Of a stretch of DNA of 64,000 nucleotides, positions 54,235 to 63,040 are shown one piece after another. The position numbers and the translations under genes were made by a program. This stretch comes from Candidatus Gastranaerophilales bacterium (GTDB taxonomy: Bacteria > Cyanobacteriota > Vampirovibrionia > Gastranaerophilales > Gastranaerophilaceae): the NCBI GenBank assembly GCA_947630535.1, contig CANRHZ010000002.1:55523-119522 (forward strand), read 5' to 3'. A model generated the notes under the pieces. That model had not been told where the DNA came from, did no database searches, and saw only the letters and a list, made by a program, of their open reading frames with translations. Position 1 is the stretch's first letter; every line of letters starts with the position of its first letter.

Positions 54235-55206
54235 ATGAGTAATGTATGTCTTGCGGTTATATATAACCACCAATTTGTGAATAACGTAGAAAAGATAGAA
54301 AAACTCTATGGTAACAGGTTTGATAAAATATACCATGTTATGCCTTTTTATAGAGGAGATAATCCGGATATAATTTCGGTCTATGAAAATTCTTATCAAT
54401 TTCAGGCATACGTTTCACAAGCACTAAACAGAATTTATGATGACAAATTTGATTATTACGTCTTTATGGCAGACGACGTTCTTTTATGTCCCGAATTTTC
54501 AAAAGACACAATGGAAGATATATTAAAAATCAACCCCATAACAAGTTTTACCGCAAGAAACTTAAGGGTAATGTGTGATGAATATATTTTGACCAGAATT
54601 TGGCTATTCCCTTCATTAATTGAGTATTTATACAGTGAAAATAAAAGAAGGATAGATGCTATTCTCCCCGATATCGGAACAATGTCTGCCAAATATAAAA
54701 CATTGGGGCTTAAATGTCCTTTGATATCCGAAAACAAATTGAAATTCATTCAAGACTTTGCACCTGCAAACCGTTATAACAATTTCTTTTATAATTACGA
54801 TTTTGATAACGATAAAATGGATTATAAAAAGCTTTTAGAAAATTATAAAGATAAAGAAGGAGAGCCCGTTAAATATTTATTTCCGTTTGCATGCGGGTTT
54901 TCAGACTTTTTTGTTATCCCTAAAAAATTCATTAAGGATTTTGCATATTACTCGGGTGTTCTTGCAAGCGTAAGAATTTTTGCCGAAGTTGCAATACCGA
55001 CTGCGCTTTGTATAGTGTCTGATAAAATTAATTTCCCGAAAACAATCGGTCTTGATGCCATAAACTATAGCGCAATTGATGAAAGAAGAAACGAACTGCC
55101 TGATAAATACGAACATTCCGTAAAAAGATTGATAGATGAATGGGAAGATAAAAATCTTTTAATTCACCCCGTTAAATATTCTATGTGGGAGATGGACATT
55201 GACTGA
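54235..55206 (+). CDS. Glycosyltransferase-like protein 2 (paralogue of 1)
   Basis: 323 residues, colinear with the upstream protein: NVCLAVIYNHQFV, RFDKIYHVMPFYRGD, VYENSYQFQAYVSQAL, MADDVLLCPEF (DxD-like) and DFFVIPKKFIKDFAYYSGVLASVRIF. Tandem duplication and divergence is likely. Three nt after gene 1 and overlapping gene 3. Confidence 0.6.
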   Translation: MSNVCLAVIYNHQFVNNVEKIEKLYGNRFDKIYHVMPFYRGDNPDIISVYENSYQFQAYVSQALNRIYDDKFDYYVFMADDVLLCPEFSKDTMEDILKINPITSFTARNLRVMCDEYILTRIWLFPSLIEYLYSENKRRIDAILPDIGTMSAKYKTLGLKCPLISENKLKFIQDFAPANRYNNFFYNYDFDNDKMDYKKLLENYKDKEGEPVKYLFPFACGFSDFFVIPKKFIKDFAYYSGVLASVRIFAEVAIPTALCIVSDKINFPKTIGLDAINYSAIDERRNELPDKYEHSVKRLIDEWEDKNLLIHPVKYSMWEMDID

Positions 55207-56185
55207 TTTTGTTGTTGTAACTTCTATATTTGAACCGACCGAGTCTATAAAGAAATTGGCTCAAAATAAAGACAATCATATAATTGTTGTCGGGGATAAA
55301 AAATCTCCTAAAGAATATGAACTGAATTCAAAAAACGCAAAAATTACTTTTTTGCCTTATGATAAACCCCTCGGGCTAAAAATTGAAAAAGTACTTCCTT
55401 ATAATCACTATTGCAGAAAAATGCTCGGATATATTTATGCCAAAAATTCCGGGGCGGAAATTATTTATGAAACGGATGATGATAACTACCCGAAAAGCAA
55501 TTTTGAATCTTTAAAATTTGACAGAGAAGAATACTTTCTTCCTGAAAATCGTGGCTTTATAAATGTTTATAAGTATTATACAAAAGATGATATTTGGCCA
55601 AGGGGTTTTCCTCTTGATTTAATTACCGATAAAAACACTTTCCCCAAAGACTCCGAACTTGAAAAAAAAGATTTAAAAATCGGTGTATATCAGGGGCTTG
55701 TTGATAATGAACCTGATGTTGATGCTATATACAGGCTTACCGATAATAAAAGGTGTAATTTTGAAAATAAAAAGCCGATTGCACTTTCTAAAGGAACAAT
55801 CTGCCCATATAATTCTCAAAATACATTTACAAGAAAAGAGCTTTTCCCTCTTTTATATCTTCCATGCACCGTTACATTCAGGTTTACCGATATTTTAAGA
55901 GGACTTATAGCTCAACCCCTGATGTGGAATGAGGGATATTACCTCTGCTTTACATCTTCAAGTGCAATACAAGAAAGAAACGTTCATAACTATATGAAAG
56001 ACTTTGAGTCTGAAATTCCCGTTTATTTGTACTGTAAAAAGGTTGTTGACATTGCATCCGAGTCAATAAAAAAAGAGTTAAGCCTTAAAGATAACCTATA
56101 CAACGTCTATCTTTCACTATTAAAAGAAAACATAGTAAAAGATGAAGAAATCCCGATTTTAGAAGGTTTTCTAAACGATATTTAA
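55199..56185 (+). CDS. STELLO/DUF288-like glycosyltransferase
   Basis: 328 residues from TTG 55199 (SD GGGAG). FVVVTSIFEPTESIKKL, VVGDKKSP, YAKNSGAEIIYETDDDNYPK (DxD metal site) and DIWPRGFPLDLI resemble the DUF288/STELLO family, known from plants and some bacteria. VTFRFTDILRGLIAQPLMWNEGYY is also typical. Third gene of the cluster; probably modifies a surface glycan or glycoprotein. Confidence 0.68.
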   Translation: MTDFVVVTSIFEPTESIKKLAQNKDNHIIVVGDKKSPKEYELNSKNAKITFLPYDKPLGLKIEKVLPYNHYCRKMLGYIYAKNSGAEIIYETDDDNYPKSNFESLKFDREEYFLPENRGFINVYKYYTKDDIWPRGFPLDLITDKNTFPKDSELEKKDLKIGVYQGLVDNEPDVDAIYRLTDNKRCNFENKKPIALSKGTICPYNSQNTFTRKELFPLLYLPCTVTFRFTDILRGLIAQPLMWNEGYYLCFTSSSAIQERNVHNYMKDFESEIPVYLYCKKVVDIASESIKKELSLKDNLYNVYLSLLKENIVKDEEIPILEGFLNDI

Positions 56186-56192
56186 GCTTGTA

Positions 56193-57440
56193 TTATTCTA
56201 TTTTGTCGCTTATATAACCGTTTATGGCGCTAACGGCCGCAACATAAGGGCTTGAAAGATAAATAAAACCTTTCGTGTTCCCCATTCTTCCGATAAAATT
56301 CCTGTTTTGGGTTGTAAGGCAAACTTCTCCGTCCCCAAGTATTCCGCCATGCACTCCGACACAAGGGCCGCACCCTGCGGGTAAAAATGAAGCGCCGGCA
56401 TCAATAAATGTTTCAAGAAGCCCTTCATTTAAGGCCTGTTTATATATTGCAGGAGAAGCGGGAACCACAATAAGACGAACGCCATCCTTCTTTTTTCTGC
56501 CTTTTAGAACATTGGCTGCTATTCTTAAATCTTCAATTCTGCCGTTTGTGCAGGTTCCGATAAATACCTGATTAACTTTTATATGGTTCAATTCAGATGC
56601 GGGTTTTGTGTTATCAACGGTATGCGGGCATGAAACCGTCGGGACAACATCTTTTGCATTTATTTCAATAACTTTTTCATAAATAGCATCTTCATCCATT
56701 TTTAATTCTTTAAATTTGTCCTCTCTGCCCTTTTCTTTAAGGTAGTTATATGTTTTTTCGTCCGTTTCAAAAAGTCCGCATTTTGCACCTGCTTCAACCG
56801 CCATATTGGCAAGAGTAAACCTTTGTGCCATATCCATATTTCTAATGGTTTCTCCGCAAAATTCAAGTGCTTTATAGGTTGCCCCATCCGCCCCTATCAT
56901 ACCGATTAAATGCAGCATTAAATCTTTTGAGGTTACATTTTCTCTGAATTTTCCGTTTACAACAATTTTATAAGAGGATGGAACTTTTAGCCACGTTTTG
57001 CCTAAAGCAAATGCTACCGCTATATCAGTTGAGCCCATTCCCGTTGCAAAGGCGCCAAGCGCTCCTGATGTACAGGTATGAGAATCGGCACCCACCAGTA
57101 TTTCTGACGGGTTTACAAAACTTTCAACCAGTCTTTGATGGCAAACCCCTTCTCCTATATCTGATAAAACCGCCCCATACTCTTTTGCAAATTCTCTTAA
57201 AATAACATGGGTATTAGAAAGCTCTTTTCTCGGAGAAGGTGCGGCATGGTCTATAAAAATTACGGTTCTTTTGGGATTTGCAAGTTTATCTTTACCAAGC
57301 TTTTTAAATTCCTGAACGGTAAGAGGACCTGTCCCATCCTGAACTGCGGCAACATCAACTTTTGCTATGACAAGCTCGTTTGGCATAACTTTTTTGTTTG
57401 AATGTTCCGATATAATTTTTTGTGCCAGTGTCTGCCCCAT
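56193..57440 (-). CDS. leuC: 3-isopropylmalate dehydratase large subunit (aconitase family)
   Basis: 415 residues. Isomerises 2- and 3-isopropylmalate in leucine synthesis. DHAAPSPRKELSN, GADSHTCTSGALGAFATGMGSTD, and 4Fe-4S ligands in GTCTNG and AGCGPCVG are intact. The short archaeal/HacA-like length distinguishes it from enterobacterial LeuC, so homoaconitase activity is possible. No small subunit is adjacent. SD AGGAG; convergent with the glycosyltransferase cluster. Confidence 0.88.
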   Translation of the reverse strand: MGQTLAQKIISEHSNKKVMPNELVIAKVDVAAVQDGTGPLTVQEFKKLGKDKLANPKRTVIFIDHAAPSPRKELSNTHVILREFAKEYGAVLSDIGEGVCHQRLVESFVNPSEILVGADSHTCTSGALGAFATGMGSTDIAVAFALGKTWLKVPSSYKIVVNGKFRENVTSKDLMLHLIGMIGADGATYKALEFCGETIRNMDMAQRFTLANMAVEAGAKCGLFETDEKTYNYLKEKGREDKFKELKMDEDAIYEKVIEINAKDVVPTVSCPHTVDNTKPASELNHIKVNQVFIGTCTNGRIEDLRIAANVLKGRKKKDGVRLIVVPASPAIYKQALNEGLLETFIDAGASFLPAGCGPCVGVHGGILGDGEVCLTTQNRNFIGRMGNTKGFIYLSSPYVAAVSAINGYISDKIE

Positions 57441-57504
57441 AATTTTACTCCTATAATCTTTGTTACTATTTTACAATGAAAAAGATTTTAAGCCTAATAG
57501 TGTA

Positions 57505-57534
57505 TTTACAAAAAAGTTAAATGTAAACTATTAT
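57505..57534 (+). promoter_or_regulatory. Promoter of the patatin gene, apparently leaderless
   Basis: TTTACA (57505-57510), 18 bp, TATTAT (57529-57534); the ATG at 57541 is 6 nt later with no SD. Confidence 0.55.
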
Positions 57535-57540
57535 CGAAGA

Positions 57541-58722
57541 ATGAAAGAATATTTTTGTATTTTAGGCGGCGGCGGTATTAGAGGGAGCGCATATTCAGGA
57601 GTTATAAAAGCACTTTTGGCGCTCAATATTAAACTAACAGGCTGGATGGGTTCATCAATAGGGGCTGTTGTTGCCTCTTTAGTTACTTTTAATTATGAAG
57701 CTGACGAGATAAAAGAAATTTTTGATAACATAAATTTTGAATTTTTCAGGGATATAAACCTTAATATAGGTAAAGATTTTTCTTTTTCAAAAGGAAATAA
57801 CTTTTATGAATGGATGAAAAATAAAATAGAATCAAAATTTTATCCCGACTATAAAGAAAATAATAGCTATCCTCCCGTAAAATTCAGCGACATAGATAGC
57901 GAGCTTGTCATACTATCTTTTGACCTTATAACTTCAAAACCCGTCATATTCTCAAAAGAAAAAACCCCCGATGTTGAAATAGCCCACGCTATAAGGTGTT
58001 CTGTTGCAATGCCCGGTTTATATTCTCCCGTTTTATCGGATAACGGGTGTTTAGCAGACGGTGACCTAATTAAAACCGTTCCTTTATCCTTTGTATATAA
58101 AGAACTTTTAAACAAAAAAGAAGGTATACTTGAATTCAGACTTGAATCAAACGAAAAAACAAGAAAAGTTTCAAACACCGTTGAATACCTAAATGCCGTA
58201 TACGATTCAATTTCAGGCTATATAACAGACCATATAATTAAAACATACAACAATTACGACAAGCTAGATTTTATAAAAATCAATCTTGACGGCATTTCGG
58301 TCGCTGACTTTATGATAAATAAAGAAAAGAAAGATTTAATGGAAAAAATAGGATACGATAGTACAGTTAACTATTTTAAGGAAATATACCCTAAAAAACA
58401 AGAAATGCTGAATAAAATATATCTGAATTTTTATGAAAAGTGCCAAAGAATAATTTCATACACCAATTTGAAAATGTTTAATGAAGCTGTTTATGAAACT
58501 TTAAATGTCTTGTCGGATTTAATTGAAAACAAAGAAATTGTTGATAAAAACATACTCTCTCAAATTCTGAATTTTAAAAAACTTTATACACAAAGCCTTA
58601 TAACAAAAAAATCCTTATTTGGCACAAAAACAATACTAATCGAAAAAAACAAAATTTTATCAGAATTAAACAACCTCAAAGACGATTTAGGGAATAAAAT
58701 TAAAACTTCTAAAATGTTTTAA
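57541..58722 (+). CDS. Patatin-like phospholipase
   Basis: 393 residues from ATG 57541, where the family N-terminus begins (EYFCILGGGGIRGSAYSG). Oxyanion-hole glycines GGGGIRG, nucleophile Ser in GSSIG (GxSxG), and catalytic-type Asp in LADGDL are present. The C-terminal 170 residues are helical and not recognised. Acts on membrane lipids or acyl esters; no signal peptide. The upstream frame to 57460 is not supported because it contains the promoter. Confidence 0.83.
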   Translation: MKEYFCILGGGGIRGSAYSGVIKALLALNIKLTGWMGSSIGAVVASLVTFNYEADEIKEIFDNINFEFFRDINLNIGKDFSFSKGNNFYEWMKNKIESKFYPDYKENNSYPPVKFSDIDSELVILSFDLITSKPVIFSKEKTPDVEIAHAIRCSVAMPGLYSPVLSDNGCLADGDLIKTVPLSFVYKELLNKKEGILEFRLESNEKTRKVSNTVEYLNAVYDSISGYITDHIIKTYNNYDKLDFIKINLDGISVADFMINKEKKDLMEKIGYDSTVNYFKEIYPKKQEMLNKIYLNFYEKCQRIISYTNLKMFNEAVYETLNVLSDLIENKEIVDKNILSQILNFKKLYTQSLITKKSLFGTKTILIEKNKILSELNNLKDDLGNKIKTSKMF

Positions 58723-58782
58723 ATTTCAACATTTATCTCAATTTATTGTATAATTTTAAAGGTTATTTTGGAGTTAATTTAG

Positions 58783-61032
58783 ATGTTTAATCCGCTTAAA
58801 ATATTTGATACTAAAGAAATAGAGTTTCACTCAAAGGCGCTTGTTATAATTTCGTTTTTGATATTTGTTGTTGTTATAGCTTTTTTGCTTTCCTCAAAAT
58901 TTTTATCTCAAGACCTTCTTGAAAACGGTGTCGGAAAGAAAAAAATAATAGCCAAAAAAACAATTGAAGTTGTTGATGTTCAAAAAACGGAACTTTTAAG
59001 AAGGGATGTGGCAAGAAAAATAAAGCCCATAATTATCCCTATTGATTCTGCAAGAATTTTGAACGGTTTTTATTCCTTAAAAGAAAATGCTCTTAGAATT
59101 AAATCGGAAGATTCCGATAAACAGTCAAAATATATTGAATTTTCAAATATTTTTGATGTTACGGACCCGAACAAAAAAGAAGAAGTTGTAAACTTTGCGA
59201 TAACTTCAACAAAAGGAACCCTGAGTGCTATTATGCAATCAACCGAAATTGTTTTAAATAAATATTTAAAACAAGGACTTCAGGATGGTGAAATTGAAAC
59301 CTATACAAACCCTGAATCTATAAGGGATATACTGGGCGCAAATCTTTCAAATAAGCAGGTGGATGTTATATCGGGCATTCTTGAATGCGTTATATTACCA
59401 AATCTTGTAATAGATGATTTTGCAACAGACGTTGCAAGGCAGAATGCAAAAAACCTTGTTAAGCCCTATACCGTTACTTTTAAAAAGGGAGATACCATCT
59501 TAAAGCCTGATGAAATCTTAACTCAGGTTAAAAAAGATGCCCTGAAAAAATCAGGTTATAGCCTTCTTGAAATAAACAGAAGCGGAGTCACGGGGATTTT
59601 CCTTTTCACTTTGCTTTGCGCTTTGGTATTTGTTTTTTATGTTAAATTCAAGCAAAAAAAATATGACGACCACAGATACTATCTTATATCGGGCCTTTTA
59701 TTAATACTTTTAACCTTAATATCGGTAAGTATTTCTTCAAATAACGAACTTTCAAACTATTTGATGCCAATTCCCGCATTTACCATAATAATGGCAATCT
59801 TCACAAACCCTTCTCTTGCATTTATTGCAACAATTATATTTATAGCGCTTATTTCTTCCGCTCTTTTCTTAGAGCCTCAATTTATAACAATATTTACATT
59901 CTCTGCCTTATCGTCGGCATTTTTCGTTTCCAAAATTTCATACACAAGACGTCAGGACCTTGTTAAATGCGGTCTTTATACGGGACTTGTTATGGGGCTT
60001 TTTATAATAATCATAGGAATTTTTGAAAACCAGCTTACGTTATCTGCGGCGGTTTCTTCCCTCAAGGTTGCCTCTTGTGCAGTTTTAAACGGTATATTTT
60101 CAGGTATTATTTCTCTTGGCATAATTCCTATTTTTGAAAGCACATTTAAAGCCGTTACTCCATACGGCTTAATTGAACTGGCTGACCACAACTCTCCGCT
60201 TTTATCCAAACTCCAATGCAAGGCGCCCGGTACCTATCATCATTCCCTTATGGTTGCCAACCTAACAGAAGCGGCTGCGGAAGCAATCGGCGCAGACCCT
60301 ATACTCGCAAGAGTCGGGGCATTTTATCATGATATAGGTAAACTTCAAAAACCGTTTTTCTTCATTGAAAATCAATCTTATTTCGGGGTTGAAAATCCTC
60401 ACAATAAATTAAACCCAAGGTTATCCAAGATGGTTATTATATCCCATACAAAAGACGGGGTTGAAATTGCAAAGAAAAACGGGCTTCCCCAAGAAATCAT
60501 AAACTTTATTCAGCAACACCACGGCGAAGCACTTGCGGGACATTTTTACAATCAGGCGGTACAACTTGAGGGTAAAGAAAATGTTCAACAGGACCAATTC
60601 AGATATTCAGGCCCCAAACCCAATATGAAAGAAACCGCAATACTTATGCTGGCAGATGCGGTTGAATCGGCCGTTCGCTCCTTAAAAAATCCTACAACAG
60701 ATGAAATTGAAAATATGATAAATAAAATTATAACCGAAAGACTGAACGACGGCCAACTGTCCGATAGCCCCCTTACCCTAAAAGATATTAAATTAATTGC
60801 AATCACCTTTAACAGAATTTTAAGAGGTATGCAGCATGACAGAGTTAAATATCAACAGGGCATAAATGAGCTTGAACAGGGAAATAAGATAGTTTTAGGA
60901 CAATCGGAAGAAGAAAAACTCGAGCGAAAAATTCAAAAGAAAATAGAAGAAAAGGTTCAAGAAACAAAAACAAACGATAAGCCGAACGATTCCGATAAAA
61001 AGGACAACAATGAAGAAAAAAATTCAAATTGA
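58783..61032 (+). CDS. pgpH: 7TM-HD membrane c-di-AMP phosphodiesterase (PgpH-like)
   Basis: 749 residues: N-terminal membrane helix (about 20-40), an extracytoplasmic 7TMR-HDED-type domain (about 60-265), about seven membrane helices (270-480), and a cytosolic HD domain with GTYHHSLMVANL, GAFYHDIGKL and FIQQHHGEA. The C-terminal tail is Glu/Lys-rich. PgpH hydrolyses c-di-AMP to pApA. It overlaps ybeY by 23 nt in the conserved pgpH-ybeY-dgkA order. Confidence 0.92.
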   Translation: MFNPLKIFDTKEIEFHSKALVIISFLIFVVVIAFLLSSKFLSQDLLENGVGKKKIIAKKTIEVVDVQKTELLRRDVARKIKPIIIPIDSARILNGFYSLKENALRIKSEDSDKQSKYIEFSNIFDVTDPNKKEEVVNFAITSTKGTLSAIMQSTEIVLNKYLKQGLQDGEIETYTNPESIRDILGANLSNKQVDVISGILECVILPNLVIDDFATDVARQNAKNLVKPYTVTFKKGDTILKPDEILTQVKKDALKKSGYSLLEINRSGVTGIFLFTLLCALVFVFYVKFKQKKYDDHRYYLISGLLLILLTLISVSISSNNELSNYLMPIPAFTIIMAIFTNPSLAFIATIIFIALISSALFLEPQFITIFTFSALSSAFFVSKISYTRRQDLVKCGLYTGLVMGLFIIIIGIFENQLTLSAAVSSLKVASCAVLNGIFSGIISLGIIPIFESTFKAVTPYGLIELADHNSPLLSKLQCKAPGTYHHSLMVANLTEAAAEAIGADPILARVGAFYHDIGKLQKPFFFIENQSYFGVENPHNKLNPRLSKMVIISHTKDGVEIAKKNGLPQEIINFIQQHHGEALAGHFYNQAVQLEGKENVQQDQFRYSGPKPNMKETAILMLADAVESAVRSLKNPTTDEIENMINKIITERLNDGQLSDSPLTLKDIKLIAITFNRILRGMQHDRVKYQQGINELEQGNKIVLGQSEEEKLERKIQKKIEEKVQETKTNDKPNDSDKKDNNEEKNSN

Positions 61033-61477
61033 GGATGAATACGACTCTAAATTAAAGCTAAAAAGAAATGTTTCAAAAATTGTTGACCTTCTTTTTAGTA
61101 TGGACGAGGTTACAAAAAATTATTCTCTTAAAAATTTTGAATTTTCAACCCTTTCGTTTGATATATTACTTACAGACGACGACACAATAAAAAAAATAAA
61201 TAAAGAATACAGAAAAAAAGATGCCCCGACAGACGTTATAACCTTCGCCCTTTTTGTTGACGGGGAAGAAAAATTTATTTTTAATAAGACGCTTGAACTT
61301 GGTGAAATTATAGTTTCAATAGACACTGCAAAAAGACAAGCAAAAGAATCGCTTCAAAAAGAGGTTCTAACCCTTATATGTCATGGGATTTTGCATCTTT
61401 TAGGATTTGACCACTTAAACGATAAAGATTACAATTTTGTTGTTAAGATTCAAGAAGCGGTAATATCTAAAATATGA
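61010..61477 (+). CDS. ybeY: Endoribonuclease YbeY
   Basis: 155 residues. The zinc site HGILHLLGFDH and the PTDVITFALF motif are diagnostic. It matures 16S rRNA 3' ends and takes part in ribosome quality control. SD AAGGA within pgpH; overlaps dgkA by an ATGA. Confidence 0.93.
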   Translation: MKKKIQIEDEYDSKLKLKRNVSKIVDLLFSMDEVTKNYSLKNFEFSTLSFDILLTDDDTIKKINKEYRKKDAPTDVITFALFVDGEEKFIFNKTLELGEIIVSIDTAKRQAKESLQKEVLTLICHGILHLLGFDHLNDKDYNFVVKIQEAVISKI

Positions 61478-61860
61478 AAAAGTATCAATCAACAAGCTTT
61501 ATAAAAAGCGCAATGCACGCAACAAACGGACTTTACCTTGCATTCAGAACGCAAAAGAATTTTAGAAAACATATCCTGATTGCAATTTTTGTTTTATTTA
61601 TGGCATTTATACTTAAAGCAAGAGGGCTTGAAATTGCAATTATCGTTGCCACAAACACCTGCGTTTTGATGGCGGAACTTGTGAATTCCGTTATAGAGTT
61701 TGTTATGGACGCTTATTATAAAAATAACTATTCAAAACTCTGTAAATTTGCAAAAGACATTTCAGCGGGCGCTGTTTTACTTTGCGCAATATCATCCGCA
61801 ATAATTGCCCTTATATTACTTTTGCCAAGGCTTATTGACTTTATAAAACAGTTTATTTAA
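61474..61860 (+). CDS. dgkA: Diacylglycerol/undecaprenol kinase
   Basis: 128 residues with three membrane helices. FRTQKNFRKHI and MAELVNSVIEFVMD (catalytic Glu and metal-binding Glu) mark the prokaryotic DgkA family. Phosphorylates undecaprenol or diacylglycerol, recycling lipid carriers. Its 3' end overlaps the convergent deaminase-like gene by 8 nt. Confidence 0.9.
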   Translation: MKKYQSTSFIKSAMHATNGLYLAFRTQKNFRKHILIAIFVLFMAFILKARGLEIAIIVATNTCVLMAELVNSVIEFVMDAYYKNNYSKLCKFAKDISAGAVLLCAISSAIIALILLLPRLIDFIKQFI

Positions 61861-62917
61861 TTTCATAGTTATGAATAAACTTGTGTTCGCCCGGCATATA
61901 ATCGCCGATTGTTCTAACCATAATTCCTTTATCGGATGCACTTATAACAAGGGTATCATTGTTTGCATACTTGGTATTAAGCCTTCCTATCGTTTTTATT
62001 GAAACAACCCCGTCTTTCGATTTTTCTCCCGTTTCCGTGGTGGTTGTATCAACCCCTATATAGCACATAGCATCAATTTTTGTATTACCGAGATATTTTT
62101 CAATTCCCTTATAGCAAGCCGCCATTAAAGGCTCCACAAACCATCTTTTGGAAAAATCAATTTTTTTGCCCGTAAAAATTTCTCCGTTTATAAGTGCTCC
62201 CGCCGCAATGTTTTGCCCTGAGGTTTCTGACAGTGTATTTGATTTATAAGCTTCGAAGGTTTTTTTGTACAGTTTTATTATTTCACCCTCTTTAATTTTT
62301 GATTTTTTTGCATTTTCGCTTTTTAAAATTTTTATATCGCCCGTATATTCAATAATAGCGGTGTTTTCGTTTCTTAAGGGAAGAAAATCCGAAAGTTTTT
62401 TTGAAAAGATATATAATTCCCCTTTTTCATCTTTTTTTATGGCTACAATTTTTGTGTTTTCTTTTAGATATTTTCCCGTGTTAAACCAGCTCAAACAATC
62501 AGCGCACGGGGTAATTTTTTCTTCATAACAGAGGTTATCTTCCCTGTATGATGAAATTAAAATATATTCTATTTCAAAGTCAAAACCTTGATTGATGTCC
62601 GTGTTATACTCTTTTACTTTTGAATTGTAAGCTTCAAGAATTGCCATTCTCTCGGCACAGATTGATGAAATTTCGTTTCTAGTTGAATTAAAATTAACCC
62701 CGAAATGCACGCTTTTATCGTTTAAGATTAATCCCGTCGCAAAAGAAGATTTGGTTAAACTTCCTTTCAGACTGTTATTTCTTGCAAGTTCATATCCGTA
62801 TAATAAATATGCAAGAATTGCTTCCTTATCAAAAAAGTTTTCTTTTGAGGAAATTTTATCAGGGTTGATATTATACTTTTCAAACAGTTTGTTTTTATCA
62901 ATCGTTGTTAAAATCAT
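61853..62917 (-). CDS. Cytidine-deaminase-fold protein with a degenerate second domain
   Basis: 354 residues. The first half has EISSICAERMAILEA and TPCADCLSWF, the zinc and catalytic-Glu signature of cytidine deaminases. The second half repeats the fold outline (NIAAGALINGEIFTGKKIDFSKRWFVEPLMAACYKG) but lacks the Cys/Glu set. This one-active-one-degenerate layout occurs in E. coli Cdd, but the protein is longer and the insert between domains is unusual. A TTGAAA-N17-TAAAAT promoter lies 10 nt before the ATG with no SD. Confidence 0.72.
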   Translation of the reverse strand: MILTTIDKNKLFEKYNINPDKISSKENFFDKEAILAYLLYGYELARNNSLKGSLTKSSFATGLILNDKSVHFGVNFNSTRNEISSICAERMAILEAYNSKVKEYNTDINQGFDFEIEYILISSYREDNLCYEEKITPCADCLSWFNTGKYLKENTKIVAIKKDEKGELYIFSKKLSDFLPLRNENTAIIEYTGDIKILKSENAKKSKIKEGEIIKLYKKTFEAYKSNTLSETSGQNIAAGALINGEIFTGKKIDFSKRWFVEPLMAACYKGIEKYLGNTKIDAMCYIGVDTTTTETGEKSKDGVVSIKTIGRLNTKYANNDTLVISASDKGIMVRTIGDYMPGEHKFIHNYEIK

Positions 62918-62926
62918 TGTTTTAAC

Positions 62927-62955
62927 ATTTTATTTTCTAAATAATATTTTTTCAA
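62927..62955 (-). promoter_or_regulatory. Promoter of the deaminase-like gene, near-leaderless
   Basis: Minus-strand TTGAAA (62955-62950) and TAAAAT (62932-62927) are 17 bp apart. The transcript start is predicted 2-3 nt before the ATG at 62917. Confidence 0.55.
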
Positions 62956-62993
62956 GTATTAAATTAAAATTTTATTATATTCCTTATAAATTA

Positions 62994-63020
62994 AAACCCC
63001 CTTTAGTTATTTAAAGGGGG
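62994..63020 (-). terminator. Terminator of prepilin-like gene 2
   Basis: Stem CCCCCTTTA / TAAAGGGGG followed on the minus strand by TTTT, 20 nt after the stop. Different from the terminator of gene 1. Confidence 0.82.
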
Positions 63021-63040
63021 AGTTTTTATGTTTTTTTAAT

